Of a stretch of 28,466 nucleotides of DNA, positions 1 to 9,175 are shown piece by piece. This stretch comes from a virus: positions 1 to 28,466 of the IMG/VR virus record IMGVR_UViG_3300044591_001147. One strand, written 5' to 3'. The notes beneath the pieces are model-generated. The model ran no database searches. It saw only the letters and a list, made by a program, of their open reading frames with translations, and was not told the DNA's origin. Position numbers and translations under genes: made by a program. Numbering within the stretch: the first letter of the stretch is position 1; each line of letters starts with the position of its first letter.

Positions 1-2052
1 GAGATGAACCAGCTCGCGGAGATGGGCATCCCGGGCTGGAAGATGATCGCCAGCGCCATCGGGGTGAGCATCCCCGAGGCGATGAAGATGGCCGAGAAGG
101 GCGCGATCGACAGCACGACCGCCATTAACGCGCTCATCAACGGAATGAACCAAAAGTTCCCTGACATGATGAAGAAGCAGAGCATGACGCTCAACGGCGC
201 ATTCTCTAACCTCGTTGACGGTGCGACGCGCACGGCGACCCTGATCGGCGAGAAGCTCAAGAGCGCTTTCCATATCACCGAGATCATAAGCAACGCGGCG
301 AACATCATCTCCGGATTCGCGGCTACCATCGAGAAGTCTGGGTTCGTCGCGGCGATGGACAAGCTGTTCCCGCCCGGGCTCCAGGTGACGATCGTCGCCA
401 TCGCTGGGGCGCTCACCGCCTCGATGATCCCGGCCCTCACGGGAGTGGCGACGGCGTTCGGCACAGCCGTCGTCGCTGCCGGCCCGTTCCTCGCGGCGGG
501 TGCTGCTGTCGCGGCGCTGGCCTACACGATCGCGCGCAACTGGGAAGGCCTGACGAAGTTCTTCTCGGGTCTGTTCTCCGGCATCTCGACCCTCGTTGGA
601 AAGCTCGTGGAGAACATCCGCAAGCCGTTCAACGCGGTGATTGACTGGATCCGCGAGAAACTCCGGTCGCTCCTGGAGATCGTCTCCGGTGTGCTCGATC
701 GCATCGGGGCGTTCGTCCCGGCCCCGATCAAGCAGGCCCTCGGGAACGCGCTGACGTTCCTCCAGAGCAAGGCCGATGACGTCAAGGACGCGATCGGTGG
801 CGCCGTCCAGGGCGTGATCACGCTGGGCGGGAAGGCCGTGTCGGCTGCCGGGTCCGGCATCCGGGCGCTCGGTGGGCTCATTACCCCGGACGTTAAGGCG
901 CTCATCGACGCTGGCAAGGCTGGCGGCGTGTCGACCGCGTTCAAGGGCCTGAGCGGGACCAAACCCGCCGCTGCCGGTGGTCCGACATCGGAGGAGATCA
1001 AGAAGGCTCAGAAGGACGCCGAGCATCGCAAGAAGATCATCGCCGATTACGTCGCGTGGCAGGCCGAGCAGGACCGCGACGCGGACGAGCGCAGCCGCAA
1101 GCTGACCAGCGAATACATCGCGTGGCAGGCCAAGCAGGACCGCGATGACGACAAGCGCCGGAAGAATCTGAAGACCGATTACATCGCGTGGCAGGCCAAG
1201 CAGGACCAGGAAGCTGCCAAGAACGCCGCGGCTCAACTCAATGACGCGCTGTCTATGGCGTCACAGATCTTCGCCGGAAACTTTGGTGCAGTCGCAAGCA
1301 CGATCGGCAGTAAGCTGAAAGATCAGATCGTCCAGGCCCTGGCGCAGAGCCCGGCTGTTCGTTCTGCGATTGACGGTCTGTCGTCTGCACTGACTGGTCC
1401 GCTCGGCATCGCCGCCATGTTCGGGCTGATGATGTACGAGGGCGTGGTCAACGCTGGCAAGGAAGCGGAGCGGATCTCCAAGGAGGTCAAAGACAACGCC
1501 GAGAAGATCGACAAGCTAGTGAACCCGGAGAAGTATGCCAACAGGAACCCGAGGTTCGATGAGCTCCAGCGAGAAACGAAGGCGGCTGAAGAACGAGCCA
1601 GGAAAGCCGAACAGGCTGTCTTTGACTTTCAGCGCAGTCCAGCATACAGCCTGAGCTTTGGCCTCATCGGAGGCGCTGAGCTTCGTGCCCTTCAAGAGGC
1701 TGCCAAGAAGGCTCGCGATCAGGCTAACCTGATCTTTCAGGAGATGGCCAAGACACCCAAGGACATGCCAATCGACGCGACGCTCATCCCGATCGGCGGC
1801 GGTCGTGCTGTCGTTCCGAACATGCAAGGCCCAAATCTGTTTGATCTCCGTAATCAGGCGCTGGCAATGCTCGGGATCAAACCCGATGAGAAACCCGCGG
1901 TGATGCCCGGCGAGACGCCGGATCGCCCGATCTACACACAGGTCGTCAACGTCCGGGACTTCCGCGAGGCGTTCCCTGATTCGGCCTACTTCCGGGCGCC
2001 ATCGGTCGACACGACCCGCAGCCTGAACGCGAACGCGGTGGCCTACCGATGA
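1..2052 (+). CDS. Tail tape measure protein, C-terminal part (5' partial)
   Basis: The reading frame is open from the first base, so the true start lies upstream and only the C-terminal ~683 residues are seen. Tape measure proteins set tail length and help deliver DNA across the membrane. Supporting features, numbered from the first visible Met at base 4: a long hydrophobic Ala/Gly-rich stretch at about 124-176, a second near 460-488, long helical regions, and three tandem 22-residue repeats from about residue 348 built on the motif (D/E)Y(V/I)AWQA(E/K)QD. The repeats are followed by an Ala/Lys/Glu-rich coiled-coil-like region. The gene lies directly before two large tail-tip genes, the usual siphovirus order, and its stop overlaps the next start (ATGA). 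The family call is by composition and context, because these proteins diverge strongly. Confidence 0.85.
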   Translation, partial: EMNQLAEMGIPGWKMIASAIGVSIPEAMKMAEKGAIDSTTAINALINGMNQKFPDMMKKQSMTLNGAFSNLVDGATRTATLIGEKLKSAFHITEIISNAANIISGFAATIEKSGFVAAMDKLFPPGLQVTIVAIAGALTASMIPALTGVATAFGTAVVAAGPFLAAGAAVAALAYTIARNWEGLTKFFSGLFSGISTLVGKLVENIRKPFNAVIDWIREKLRSLLEIVSGVLDRIGAFVPAPIKQALGNALTFLQSKADDVKDAIGGAVQGVITLGGKAVSAAGSGIRALGGLITPDVKALIDAGKAGGVSTAFKGLSGTKPAAAGGPTSEEIKKAQKDAEHRKKIIADYVAWQAEQDRDADERSRKLTSEYIAWQAKQDRDDDKRRKNLKTDYIAWQAKQDQEAAKNAAAQLNDALSMASQIFAGNFGAVASTIGSKLKDQIVQALAQSPAVRSAIDGLSSALTGPLGIAAMFGLMMYEGVVNAGKEAERISKEVKDNAEKIDKLVNPEKYANRNPRFDELQRETKAAEERARKAEQAVFDFQRSPAYSLSFGLIGGAELRALQEAAKKARDQANLIFQEMAKTPKDMPIDATLIPIGGGRAVVPNMQGPNLFDLRNQALAMLGIKPDEKPAVMPGETPDRPIYTQVVNVRDFREAFPDSAYFRAPSVDTTRSLNANAVAYR
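1045..1230 (+). repeat. Three tandem 66-bp repeats inside the tape measure gene
   Basis: Units begin at 1045, 1111 and 1177, exactly 66 bp apart, and keep the reading frame. Each encodes a 22-residue repeat starting (D/E)Y(V/I)AWQA(E/K)QD; the third copy decays after about 13 residues. The exact spacing suggests unequal crossing-over. As inference, copy-number change could alter tape measure length in 22-residue steps. Confidence 0.85.
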
Positions 2053-5000
2053 TTAACGAGCTGACCGGCCTCTCGGTGGACGGCCTCAACCGCGCACTGG
2101 CCTCGCGGCAGATCAGCATCCGCTACGACTTCCGGCTGCTCGACGAGCTTGGCGCGGCGTGGTCGCTGAACGGTGGCGCTGTCATCAATCGCTCCCGGTC
2201 GTTCGATCTCGACAAGGGCACCTGGACGCTAAACCTCACGCTGCTCAAGGCTCGCATCCCGGCGGGCCTGACGGTGAGCCAGTACCAGCAGGTGCAGGTC
2301 GACCGCGGGATCGGAGGGGGCCTGTGGGCATACTTCCGGGGCGTCATCCAGGAGGTCCGCGAGAGCGTCACACGCCGGGGCGGCAGCATCGTGGAGGTGC
2401 TGGAGGTCTCGTGCGAGGGCGTGCTCAGCAAGCTCAAGGGGATCTACATCCCTGCCGTCCGCATGCCGATCGACTTGCGCGTCTACAGTCACTGCCTGCT
2501 CGGCATCGCCAGGACCATCACGAACAAGCTGTCTCTCGCGAGCATCGCGACCGGTGATAAGTTCAGTCTGTCTGGCGAATCTCACATCTACTTGAGAGAG
2601 CTGGACGCTTCCGGTGCGAACCCGCAAAACGGCGACACGAACGACACTAACATCGGTACGACGATCACGCTCGGCAAGAATGCGGCGTTTACCAGCACCT
2701 ACACCCGCGGTACGGACTACATGGTTAACACCACCGTAGTCCCGTATCAAATTGAATGGCTTGCTCCGGCCGCTACCGGCTCTCCGGTGGACGTGTGGGT
2801 TCGCTACAGGGTCGTGGATCGCTGGATTCAACCGAAGGTTATGGGTCCGAACCTGGCAAGCGGAACGGCCACACAGACCGTCTCGAGCGTCCCCGCCGGA
2901 TACTATGCGATCACTGTCGAGGGCTCCGGCACGTTCACCACGTCCGCCACGGGCGCGAGCGTGTTCGATGCTACCGATAACGCGCTGTTCTATCTCGGCG
3001 CTACCACTAACGTGACGATAACCGTAACCGGAACGCTAACACGGCTTTATTTCGTTGATGTTAAGTATCGCGAGCCTTATTTTCTTAGCGATCGTAGAGA
3101 CTACACGAACCTGCTACAGACTAAGATCGCGAGCGTGGACACTGGAGCTAAGACCATCACGCCACTGGATGCTGCCGGGTATGCTCAAGGCGTGAGCAAC
3201 CTGTCCGGGACGGAGCCTGGGCTCCCTGCGTCAGGGTGGCAGAACCGCGAGTATGTAACGGTGACCTTCGCATCGAACGGCGCCCAGGCCACTGCTGAGA
3301 TCACAGCGATCAACCGGACAACTGGCGCGATGACGTTCGCTTCGCTTCCGGTTAACCCGGTCGGAGGCGCTACCGTAGCAGCCGGCGACTCGATCAGGCT
3401 CTCAACTCTCGAGCACTGGCCGGCTTGGAACGACGCGCACCACCAGCTCGGTATGCTGACGACAGCAGGAGGCGCCACACTCTCACAACCTCAGAGTGTG
3501 ACCGTGCTTCCGCTCGCTGGCGTGGTTGTCCCTAACAAGGGCAACACATGGAAGGCATCCGCCAGCGTCACGAACGAGTACGAATACTATCTCTCGACCT
3601 ATCACGCGATCATCAATCGCTGGCTTGGGTCTGACGTTTCTTACGGAATCAGGCGCGATGGGCCGCAGGCGATCGAGATCATTTCAGGTACATACGGCGG
3701 ATTCTCGGTTAATCTGAACAGCATCGAGAACGTGATCCGAGTGATCACAAGCCGCAACTTTTTCCGCGGTCCACTGGACTTCTCCGAATGGGTCGTTGAC
3801 GCAACCGGCATCGCGACAAAACCGTATCGCAAGGAGCGCGACTATCTCGATTCAATCGTGCGGCAAACGATGGCCGACACATGCCCGGCGAACGTGCTGC
3901 TGCGGGATAGGGTCGATGGCCAGGTTCGAATCGGTCCCGTAACGCAGAAGGCCGCTCCTGAGTATGTGCTACCCGGCATGGCCCAGGTCAAGGTCGAAGA
4001 CCGTGCGGAACGAATCACAAGCCTGACAGTGATCTCGGAGATGCAGGACCCGGCTGAGATCAACATCACCGCTCAATGCTTCGGCGGTGTCACGAGCGTC
4101 ATCCATTCATCGACGCTGCATCAGGCGTTCACGAATCCTGAACGAATGTATAACGGCGACCCGAAGAGCGTATCAACGCTAAGCACGACGACTCCGTTCA
4201 CAGGGACACCGTTCGCTCAATGGTTCTGGTTTACGATGCCGCCATCGAACCCGATGAAGGCGTTCTCTCGGATCAAGCGCATCACCATTAAGGGAACCGG
4301 GATGATCCTATCGGCGTTCTATACCTATGGAGATCGCCAGGTAAACATCACCGGATGGACAGATCTCGGCGGGTTTGCCAAGATGCCCAATCAGGACGAG
4401 ATCCTCGTAACAGAAGAAGGCGTAACGCTCGATGACGAGGTTCTAGCCGACATCCTCGATATTAATCGACCGACCATCATCGCGTTCGGCGTTCGGCAGA
4501 TCCTGAACTCAACTCATTACATCTCTGAGGTCGAGATCATCCAGGGAAATATCTCATCCCACACCGCTCAACTGTCGGACAGCACGGCTCTTACGGTGTC
4601 CAGCCCGGTCAACTCGGCAGGGTTCGGGACGACCTGGAGCATGCCGGACGCCCGCAAGAACGTTTCGATGCGGTACGCACCGACCTCGTGGGTCAAGCGT
4701 AACGCTGCGAAATATGGTCCTGCCGCCATCGAGGCGTTTGTAACGAACCGAGGAAGCGGGTACACGTCCGTCCCGACCGTCACGGCGACAGGCGGGACTG
4801 CGTCCGAGACCTGGACCGCCTACATTCGATCGGGTGTGATTGACTACATCCATCCGTCCTTTACCTGGGGCAACGGTCACACGACGTACCCGACCGTGAG
4901 CATCACCGGCGGCGGCGGTTCCGGCGCGACGGCTGTCGGCGACATCGTGGAGCACCGTGCCAAGATCATCCGCCTGGCCAATCTCTCGCAGATGGAATGC

Positions 5001-5216
5001 CGCACCTACGCCGAGAACTACATGGACGAGTATCTGCGGTCGCACCTCGTCTATACGGTCGAGGCCCCGCTCCTGGATTACGCCGAGCCTGGCGATACGG
5101 TCCTCGTGCAGCTCCCGGACGGCTCGCAGAAGACGCTCCTGCTCTGGGGCATAACAGATAGTGGCGGGCCGGGTGACAATATGGCGACGTACACGCTGAG
5201 GGATTATTCGCTATGA
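2049..5216 (+). CDS. Large tail-tip/hub-like structural protein (1055 aa)
   Basis: The start codon overlaps the tape measure stop (ATGA), so translation is probably coupled; there is no strong Shine-Dalgarno. The N-terminal ~140 residues and the C-terminal ~70 residues (ending in a segment with APLLDYAEPGDTVLVQLPDG) look like the beta-rich halves of a baseplate-hub-type tail protein, with variable beta-rich insertions between them. Near residues 890-970 there are two copies of a Gly-rich GSGYTSVPTVTATGG-like motif, a pattern common in bacterial and phage surface proteins. Size, position after the tape measure, and the tail-fibre-like gene that follows support a tail-tip role. I cannot assign a precise family. 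There are no obvious catalytic residues, signal peptide or membrane segment. Confidence 0.75.
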   Translation: MINELTGLSVDGLNRALASRQISIRYDFRLLDELGAAWSLNGGAVINRSRSFDLDKGTWTLNLTLLKARIPAGLTVSQYQQVQVDRGIGGGLWAYFRGVIQEVRESVTRRGGSIVEVLEVSCEGVLSKLKGIYIPAVRMPIDLRVYSHCLLGIARTITNKLSLASIATGDKFSLSGESHIYLRELDASGANPQNGDTNDTNIGTTITLGKNAAFTSTYTRGTDYMVNTTVVPYQIEWLAPAATGSPVDVWVRYRVVDRWIQPKVMGPNLASGTATQTVSSVPAGYYAITVEGSGTFTTSATGASVFDATDNALFYLGATTNVTITVTGTLTRLYFVDVKYREPYFLSDRRDYTNLLQTKIASVDTGAKTITPLDAAGYAQGVSNLSGTEPGLPASGWQNREYVTVTFASNGAQATAEITAINRTTGAMTFASLPVNPVGGATVAAGDSIRLSTLEHWPAWNDAHHQLGMLTTAGGATLSQPQSVTVLPLAGVVVPNKGNTWKASASVTNEYEYYLSTYHAIINRWLGSDVSYGIRRDGPQAIEIISGTYGGFSVNLNSIENVIRVITSRNFFRGPLDFSEWVVDATGIATKPYRKERDYLDSIVRQTMADTCPANVLLRDRVDGQVRIGPVTQKAAPEYVLPGMAQVKVEDRAERITSLTVISEMQDPAEINITAQCFGGVTSVIHSSTLHQAFTNPERMYNGDPKSVSTLSTTTPFTGTPFAQWFWFTMPPSNPMKAFSRIKRITIKGTGMILSAFYTYGDRQVNITGWTDLGGFAKMPNQDEILVTEEGVTLDDEVLADILDINRPTIIAFGVRQILNSTHYISEVEIIQGNISSHTAQLSDSTALTVSSPVNSAGFGTTWSMPDARKNVSMRYAPTSWVKRNAAKYGPAAIEAFVTNRGSGYTSVPTVTATGGTASETWTAYIRSGVIDYIHPSFTWGNGHTTYPTVSITGGGGSGATAVGDIVEHRAKIIRLANLSQMECRTYAENYMDEYLRSHLVYTVEAPLLDYAEPGDTVLVQLPDGSQKTLLLWGITDSGGPGDNMATYTLRDYSL

Positions 5217-8197
5217 GCCTGCAAGTTTTCGTCAACGGCCTCGAGCTGGTCAACGGGCCGATCCACCGGCTCAACATCCGCGAGACGACGGGCCTGTGGG
5301 ACCCCGCGGCCCTGGTCGAGCCCGGCACGGTCGAGACTTTCGAAGGTCCGTTTCGCGTCCGGCAGACGACCGTGGACTTCGGCGTGCGCGAGATCACCAT
5401 CGTGGGCAGCCTCTACATTGCCTCGGTGAGCTACGCTGACAAGCTGCGGGCTCTCGACTGGTTGCAAGGCGTCTACGCTCCCCGGCCCTCGCGGGTGGTC
5501 GTCGGGTCGCTCGAGCTGCTTGTCGACTTCGGGCGCGTGCAGATCCAGGCCGACGAACTCAAGCGGCTCACCGGAACCATCCGCTACCAGGTCACCGGCA
5601 CGGCTGTCCCGGCGACGATGAGCAGCTCCGTGAGTGCGGGAACCGGCTACGTGCAGGGCCTGGCCGTGGACACGGCCCGCGTGAACGAGGCCGCCACGCT
5701 GGCCACGATGGCCTCGGGCGTGGGTACGATCACGGTCCTCGGCGATGCACCGACGCCCGCTGTGATCACGATACAGAACAACCCGTCTACAGCTCGAACC
5801 TACTACCTCGCTACGAGCGCCACGGGTCGCCGGGTGCCGATCACCACGGACGCGAACGGGGTTGGCCGCATTGACGAGCGCTCCGGATTCTATCTCTCCC
5901 CTGGTGTGAACCGGATCACTGCGTACCAGGCTGCGACCGGGACGACTACGTTCACGGACATCACGGTGATGTCGCTCTACGGGACCAGCTGGCGCTTCAC
6001 GGGCAACGCGCCCGCTGGCAACGTGACGCGCTACGACCTCGGGCCTGCGCTGACCACGAACCGCACCGGCAGCGCCCGTTACTTCCTCGGGAACACGAAC
6101 CCGGCGAGCGGCGGGACGAACGGCATCGTGACCGCTGGAGACGACGAGCCGCGCATCGGATGGTCGTGGCTAAACCGACGGAATCTTTTTATCGATAGCA
6201 ACGACCTAAGTTCTTCAACTTCTACGACCAGAACCGGAATCGGGACTAACATCTATCAAGTCGCCGATCCTGATGGAGGACTGCGTGCTTATCGCGCGAT
6301 CAGCAATTCAGCTGATGCATCTATTGGATATGGAACAGCAAAACTAACATCTGGAGCAGTTGTAGTTGGAGTTGAATATACATTCTCAGTATGGCTTAGA
6401 TCAACAGGATCATCAAATACAATAAGAGCATACATTTACGATAGTACTAGCTCTACGATGACAAGCTGGACTGTCACTTCAACTTGGACGCGGTTTTCCG
6501 TGACCAGAACCGTAGCTAATACATCAGGGTTTGCTTTCCAGGTCGGAGGCGGATCAACATGGTCATCAGGAGAAGGCATAGAGATTTACGGTCCTCAGTT
6601 TGAAGTAGGTGCATCCGCAAGCGATTACCAGGCCACGGACGCGAACGGAATCGCCATCGACCACCCAGCGAACGCTGCCGGGCTCGTCCTGGAGGGGCTG
6701 GCGTCGAACCTGTGTCTTTACTCGGAAGATCAGTCTAACGCCGCATGGGTCAAGGGTGCTGGTGGCGTAACGTCGAATGCAGCGGTGGCACCGGACGGAA
6801 CGACCACGGCTGACCGCCTCCTGTTCTCGTCTCCGTTCGATGCCAGCACTTACCAGATCATCACGGGGCTGAGCGCAAGCGCGAATAACTACACATGGTC
6901 GGCCTGGGTCAAGGCGACCACCGGGACGGTCGCGATCACGATGCAGGTGCAGACCGTATCTGCTGGGGTGCCGACAGGAACGGACGTCTTTACCGACGTG
7001 GTGACCACGGTCGGGACAAACTGGACCCGCATCGCGATCACCGGCTCAAACGCTAACACGAGCATCGCGCTGCTTCTGAGCGCTGGCGCGAGTTTCGACG
7101 TCTGGGGAAGTCAGCTTGAACTAGGCACGGCCGCGACAAGCTACATCCCGACCACGACAGCATCAATACGTCGCGAGGCGGATATCTGCGGCGTAGTGAA
7201 CCCGCATAACCTGCTGCTCTACTCTGAGCCAATATCTCAAGGAACGATCGGCGCAGCAACGACACCGTGGCAAGTTTCAACGTGGACAGCAGCATCTTCG
7301 TCTGTTGACAGTCCGCAAGGGACTGACACATCGACGCTTTTGAATGTAAGTGGATCAGCAACTCAAGGCATCTATCAGGACGTAACCATACCTGGAGGGG
7401 TGGCTGGAAAAACGTACACTTTTTCGATATGGATCAGGAACAACGTGACCACGGCTAGCGTTGCAATCAGAATCATGAATCAACTTGGCGCCGCTACAGT
7501 CGGATCACCAGTAACATGCTCGTTTGATGCAACATGGCGCAGGTTTTCAGTTTCGGCAACAATGGGGGCATCTGATACAGCGATTCGCGTCAGAATCGAC
7601 ACATATAATTCCTCTGGATCAATTCTCGTGTTTGGCGCACAGCTCACGGAAGGCTATCTCCCTGGCCGATATGTCCGCACGACCGACACGCAGGTGCTTC
7701 CGACGACCGCCATCGATCCGTCGTGGTCGCAAAACGGTTACATCGAGTTTGATGCTATCTGGGCTCCCCGCGCGTCCGGCCTCGGAGAGTTCCTCGGGGA
7801 CACCGCGACGGGAGACACCGGCGGGTTTTTCTTCCGCACCGATAAGTCGGGGAACTGGGTAGTGTTCAGCAGGCGCGACACTGGCAACACGAACCGTAAC
7901 GTGCTCTATACTTCGGCCACCGTCCACGATCGCGGGTACGGCAAGATCCGCGCGGAATGGACAAACTACACGCTTTCCGGATCGAGATACATGTTCATGC
8001 GGATCTACATCGATGGCGTGCTCGGGCAGGAGATCAACTATGCCGGAACGGCAGGAACAGCGTGGCCGGTGATGAGCATGACGCGGCTTTCCAGGATGGC
8101 GCAGACCACGAGCGCACTCGGATCGCAAGGCACGATCAGCAACCTCACGATCGGCGTACCGGCCTTGCCGCAGGGCGCGGTGCCGGCGGGTATATGA
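5213..8197 (+). CDS. Modular tail-tip/fibre protein with Dit-like N-terminus and lectin-like modules (994 aa)
   Basis: It starts at an ATGA overlap with the upstream tail gene. The first ~140 residues, including ITIVGSLYIASVSYADKLRA, resemble the N-terminal fold of siphovirus distal-tail proteins and probably attach the protein to the tail. Residues ~323-842 hold three beta-sandwich modules of about 170 residues. Each opens with an NL-hydrophobic-YSE-type motif (NLFIDSND at 324, NLCLYSED at 499, NLLLYSEP at 666) and contains a (Y/N)(T/Y)(F/W)S(V/A/I)W(L/V/I) strand and a W-R-(F/I)-(S/A) strand. This pattern is typical of carbohydrate-binding or LamG-like domains of phage fibres. A further beta-rich domain starts near 843. 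Modules 1 and 3 are much more A+T-rich than module 2. Likely role: receptor binding to surface glycans; the glycan cannot be predicted. Confidence 0.78.
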   Translation: MSLQVFVNGLELVNGPIHRLNIRETTGLWDPAALVEPGTVETFEGPFRVRQTTVDFGVREITIVGSLYIASVSYADKLRALDWLQGVYAPRPSRVVVGSLELLVDFGRVQIQADELKRLTGTIRYQVTGTAVPATMSSSVSAGTGYVQGLAVDTARVNEAATLATMASGVGTITVLGDAPTPAVITIQNNPSTARTYYLATSATGRRVPITTDANGVGRIDERSGFYLSPGVNRITAYQAATGTTTFTDITVMSLYGTSWRFTGNAPAGNVTRYDLGPALTTNRTGSARYFLGNTNPASGGTNGIVTAGDDEPRIGWSWLNRRNLFIDSNDLSSSTSTTRTGIGTNIYQVADPDGGLRAYRAISNSADASIGYGTAKLTSGAVVVGVEYTFSVWLRSTGSSNTIRAYIYDSTSSTMTSWTVTSTWTRFSVTRTVANTSGFAFQVGGGSTWSSGEGIEIYGPQFEVGASASDYQATDANGIAIDHPANAAGLVLEGLASNLCLYSEDQSNAAWVKGAGGVTSNAAVAPDGTTTADRLLFSSPFDASTYQIITGLSASANNYTWSAWVKATTGTVAITMQVQTVSAGVPTGTDVFTDVVTTVGTNWTRIAITGSNANTSIALLLSAGASFDVWGSQLELGTAATSYIPTTTASIRREADICGVVNPHNLLLYSEPISQGTIGAATTPWQVSTWTAASSSVDSPQGTDTSTLLNVSGSATQGIYQDVTIPGGVAGKTYTFSIWIRNNVTTASVAIRIMNQLGAATVGSPVTCSFDATWRRFSVSATMGASDTAIRVRIDTYNSSGSILVFGAQLTEGYLPGRYVRTTDTQVLPTTAIDPSWSQNGYIEFDAIWAPRASGLGEFLGDTATGDTGGFFFRTDKSGNWVVFSRRDTGNTNRNVLYTSATVHDRGYGKIRAEWTNYTLSGSRYMFMRIYIDGVLGQEINYAGTAGTAWPVMSMTRLSRMAQTTSALGSQGTISNLTIGVPALPQGAVPAGI

Positions 8198-8430
8198 CGA
8201 GCATGGACGCCACGACCGTGATCATGCCGTATCTCGTCCCGCTGGTGACGTTCGCCGCGGGATACGGTGCTGTGTCCGCTCGCCTGCGGGCCGTTGAATC
8301 CCGGCTCGAGGAGACGGTCACGCGTCGCGAGCACGAGGCGCTCGAGCGGCGGCTCCTCGAGATCGTCCAGGAGCTGCGTGGCCTGCGTGCCGAGATCGTC
8401 GCTGCCGTCGTGTCCCGGAGGTCCGAATGA
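8194..8430 (+). CDS. Small membrane-anchored coiled-coil protein (78 aa)
   Basis: Its ATG overlaps the stop of the fibre gene, and its own stop overlaps the endolysin start. I chose this start over longer upstream in-frame options because of that overlap and because upstream residues would be out-of-frame fibre sequence. One hydrophobic segment (about residues 9-28, IMPYLVPLVTFAAGYGAVSA) is followed by a charged, heptad-like helix to the end. The architecture of one membrane anchor plus a coiled coil, next to a peptidoglycan hydrolase, suits a lysis accessory such as a holin or inner-membrane spanin-like protein. No family is recognised, so the role is inference. Confidence 0.7.
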   Translation: MTSMDATTVIMPYLVPLVTFAAGYGAVSARLRAVESRLEETVTRREHEALERRLLEIVQELRGLRAEIVAAVVSRRSE

Positions 8431-8882
8431 AGCTCTCCGCTCACTTCTCACTGGCTGAGTTCATCTCGCCGAACGACCCGAACCGCCCAAGCCAAGCGGC
8501 CCTCGCGAACCTGCGAGCCCTCGCTGCCGTGCTCGAGGTGCTTCGCGCCCGCGCGGGACGCCCGCTCAAGATCACCAGCGGTTACCGGAGCCCCTCGTAC
8601 AACCGCGCGATCGGTGGGGCGGCGATGAGCCTCCACACGACCGGCATGGCCTGCGACATCGAGGCACCCGGCGACATGCTCGAGCTGGCCGCCCTGGCCT
8701 CGCAGATCCCCGAGATCGGCGGAGTCGGCGTGTACCCCGGGCGTGGCTTCATCCACGTCGACATTCGCCGCAGGCCCGAGAACGCGAAGGCCCCGACGTG
8801 GTGGGCGCAGGTGGCCGGGGCATACGGCGCCGTGCCGAAGGACCTCGTGACCCGCATTCGAAAGGCAGGAGGCAGCATATGA
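8427..8882 (+). CDS. M15-family peptidase endolysin (D,D-/L-alanyl-D-Glu-type, 151 aa)
   Basis: A zinc-dependent peptidoglycan peptidase of the M15A type, single-domain and of normal length for the family. The zinc signature is visible as SLHTTGMACD (S68, H70, D77, the SxHxxGxAxD motif) with the third ligand in FIHVDIR (H110). SGYRSPSYNRAIGG (51-64) matches the conserved substrate-side loop. There is no signal peptide, so release into the periplasm should need a holin; the flanking genes are both membrane-type candidates. ATGA overlaps on both sides indicate an operon. As a phage enzyme in a lysis cassette it most likely cuts the peptide stems of the wall. The exact bond cannot be told from sequence. 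Confidence 0.9.
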   Translation: MKLSAHFSLAEFISPNDPNRPSQAALANLRALAAVLEVLRARAGRPLKITSGYRSPSYNRAIGGAAMSLHTTGMACDIEAPGDMLELAALASQIPEIGGVGVYPGRGFIHVDIRRRPENAKAPTWWAQVAGAYGAVPKDLVTRIRKAGGSI

Positions 8883-9175
8883 TCCTCGAGAGCATCCTCG
8901 CCCAGGTCGTGCCCGCGATGGTCGCGACGGTTGCGGCACAGCTCGCACCTGACCATCTTGTCCCGATCAAGGCAGACCCCGAGAGCCCGCGCCAGCACAT
9001 GACCCTCATCGGCGCCATCATCGCGATCCTGATCTCCGTCGAGAGTGCCCAGGCGGGACGGTGGGGCGAGATCAATCCCGAGCAACTGGTCGCGGCGGCG
9101 GCTATCGTCTGGGGGCTGCTGCCTCGCGTCCACGAGATCATCGACCGGGTGCGCGGGCTATGCAAGCCCCGCTAG
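8879..9175 (+). CDS. Holin-like small hydrophobic protein (98 aa)
   Basis: It starts with an ATGA overlap on the endolysin stop, preceded by AGGAGG at about 8867-8872. There are three hydrophobic stretches: an amphipathic N-terminus (1-22), a clear segment at about 41-56 (TLIGAIIAILISVESA), and LVAAAAIVWGLLPRV at about 69-83. A basic C-terminus (RVRGLCKPR) follows. Size, hydrophobicity, basic tail and adjacency to the peptidase fit a holin. No sequence family is recognised, so the product is inferred from context. The downstream gene starts 16 bp before this one stops. Confidence 0.65.
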   Translation: MILESILAQVVPAMVATVAAQLAPDHLVPIKADPESPRQHMTLIGAIIAILISVESAQAGRWGEINPEQLVAAAAIVWGLLPRVHEIIDRVRGLCKPR

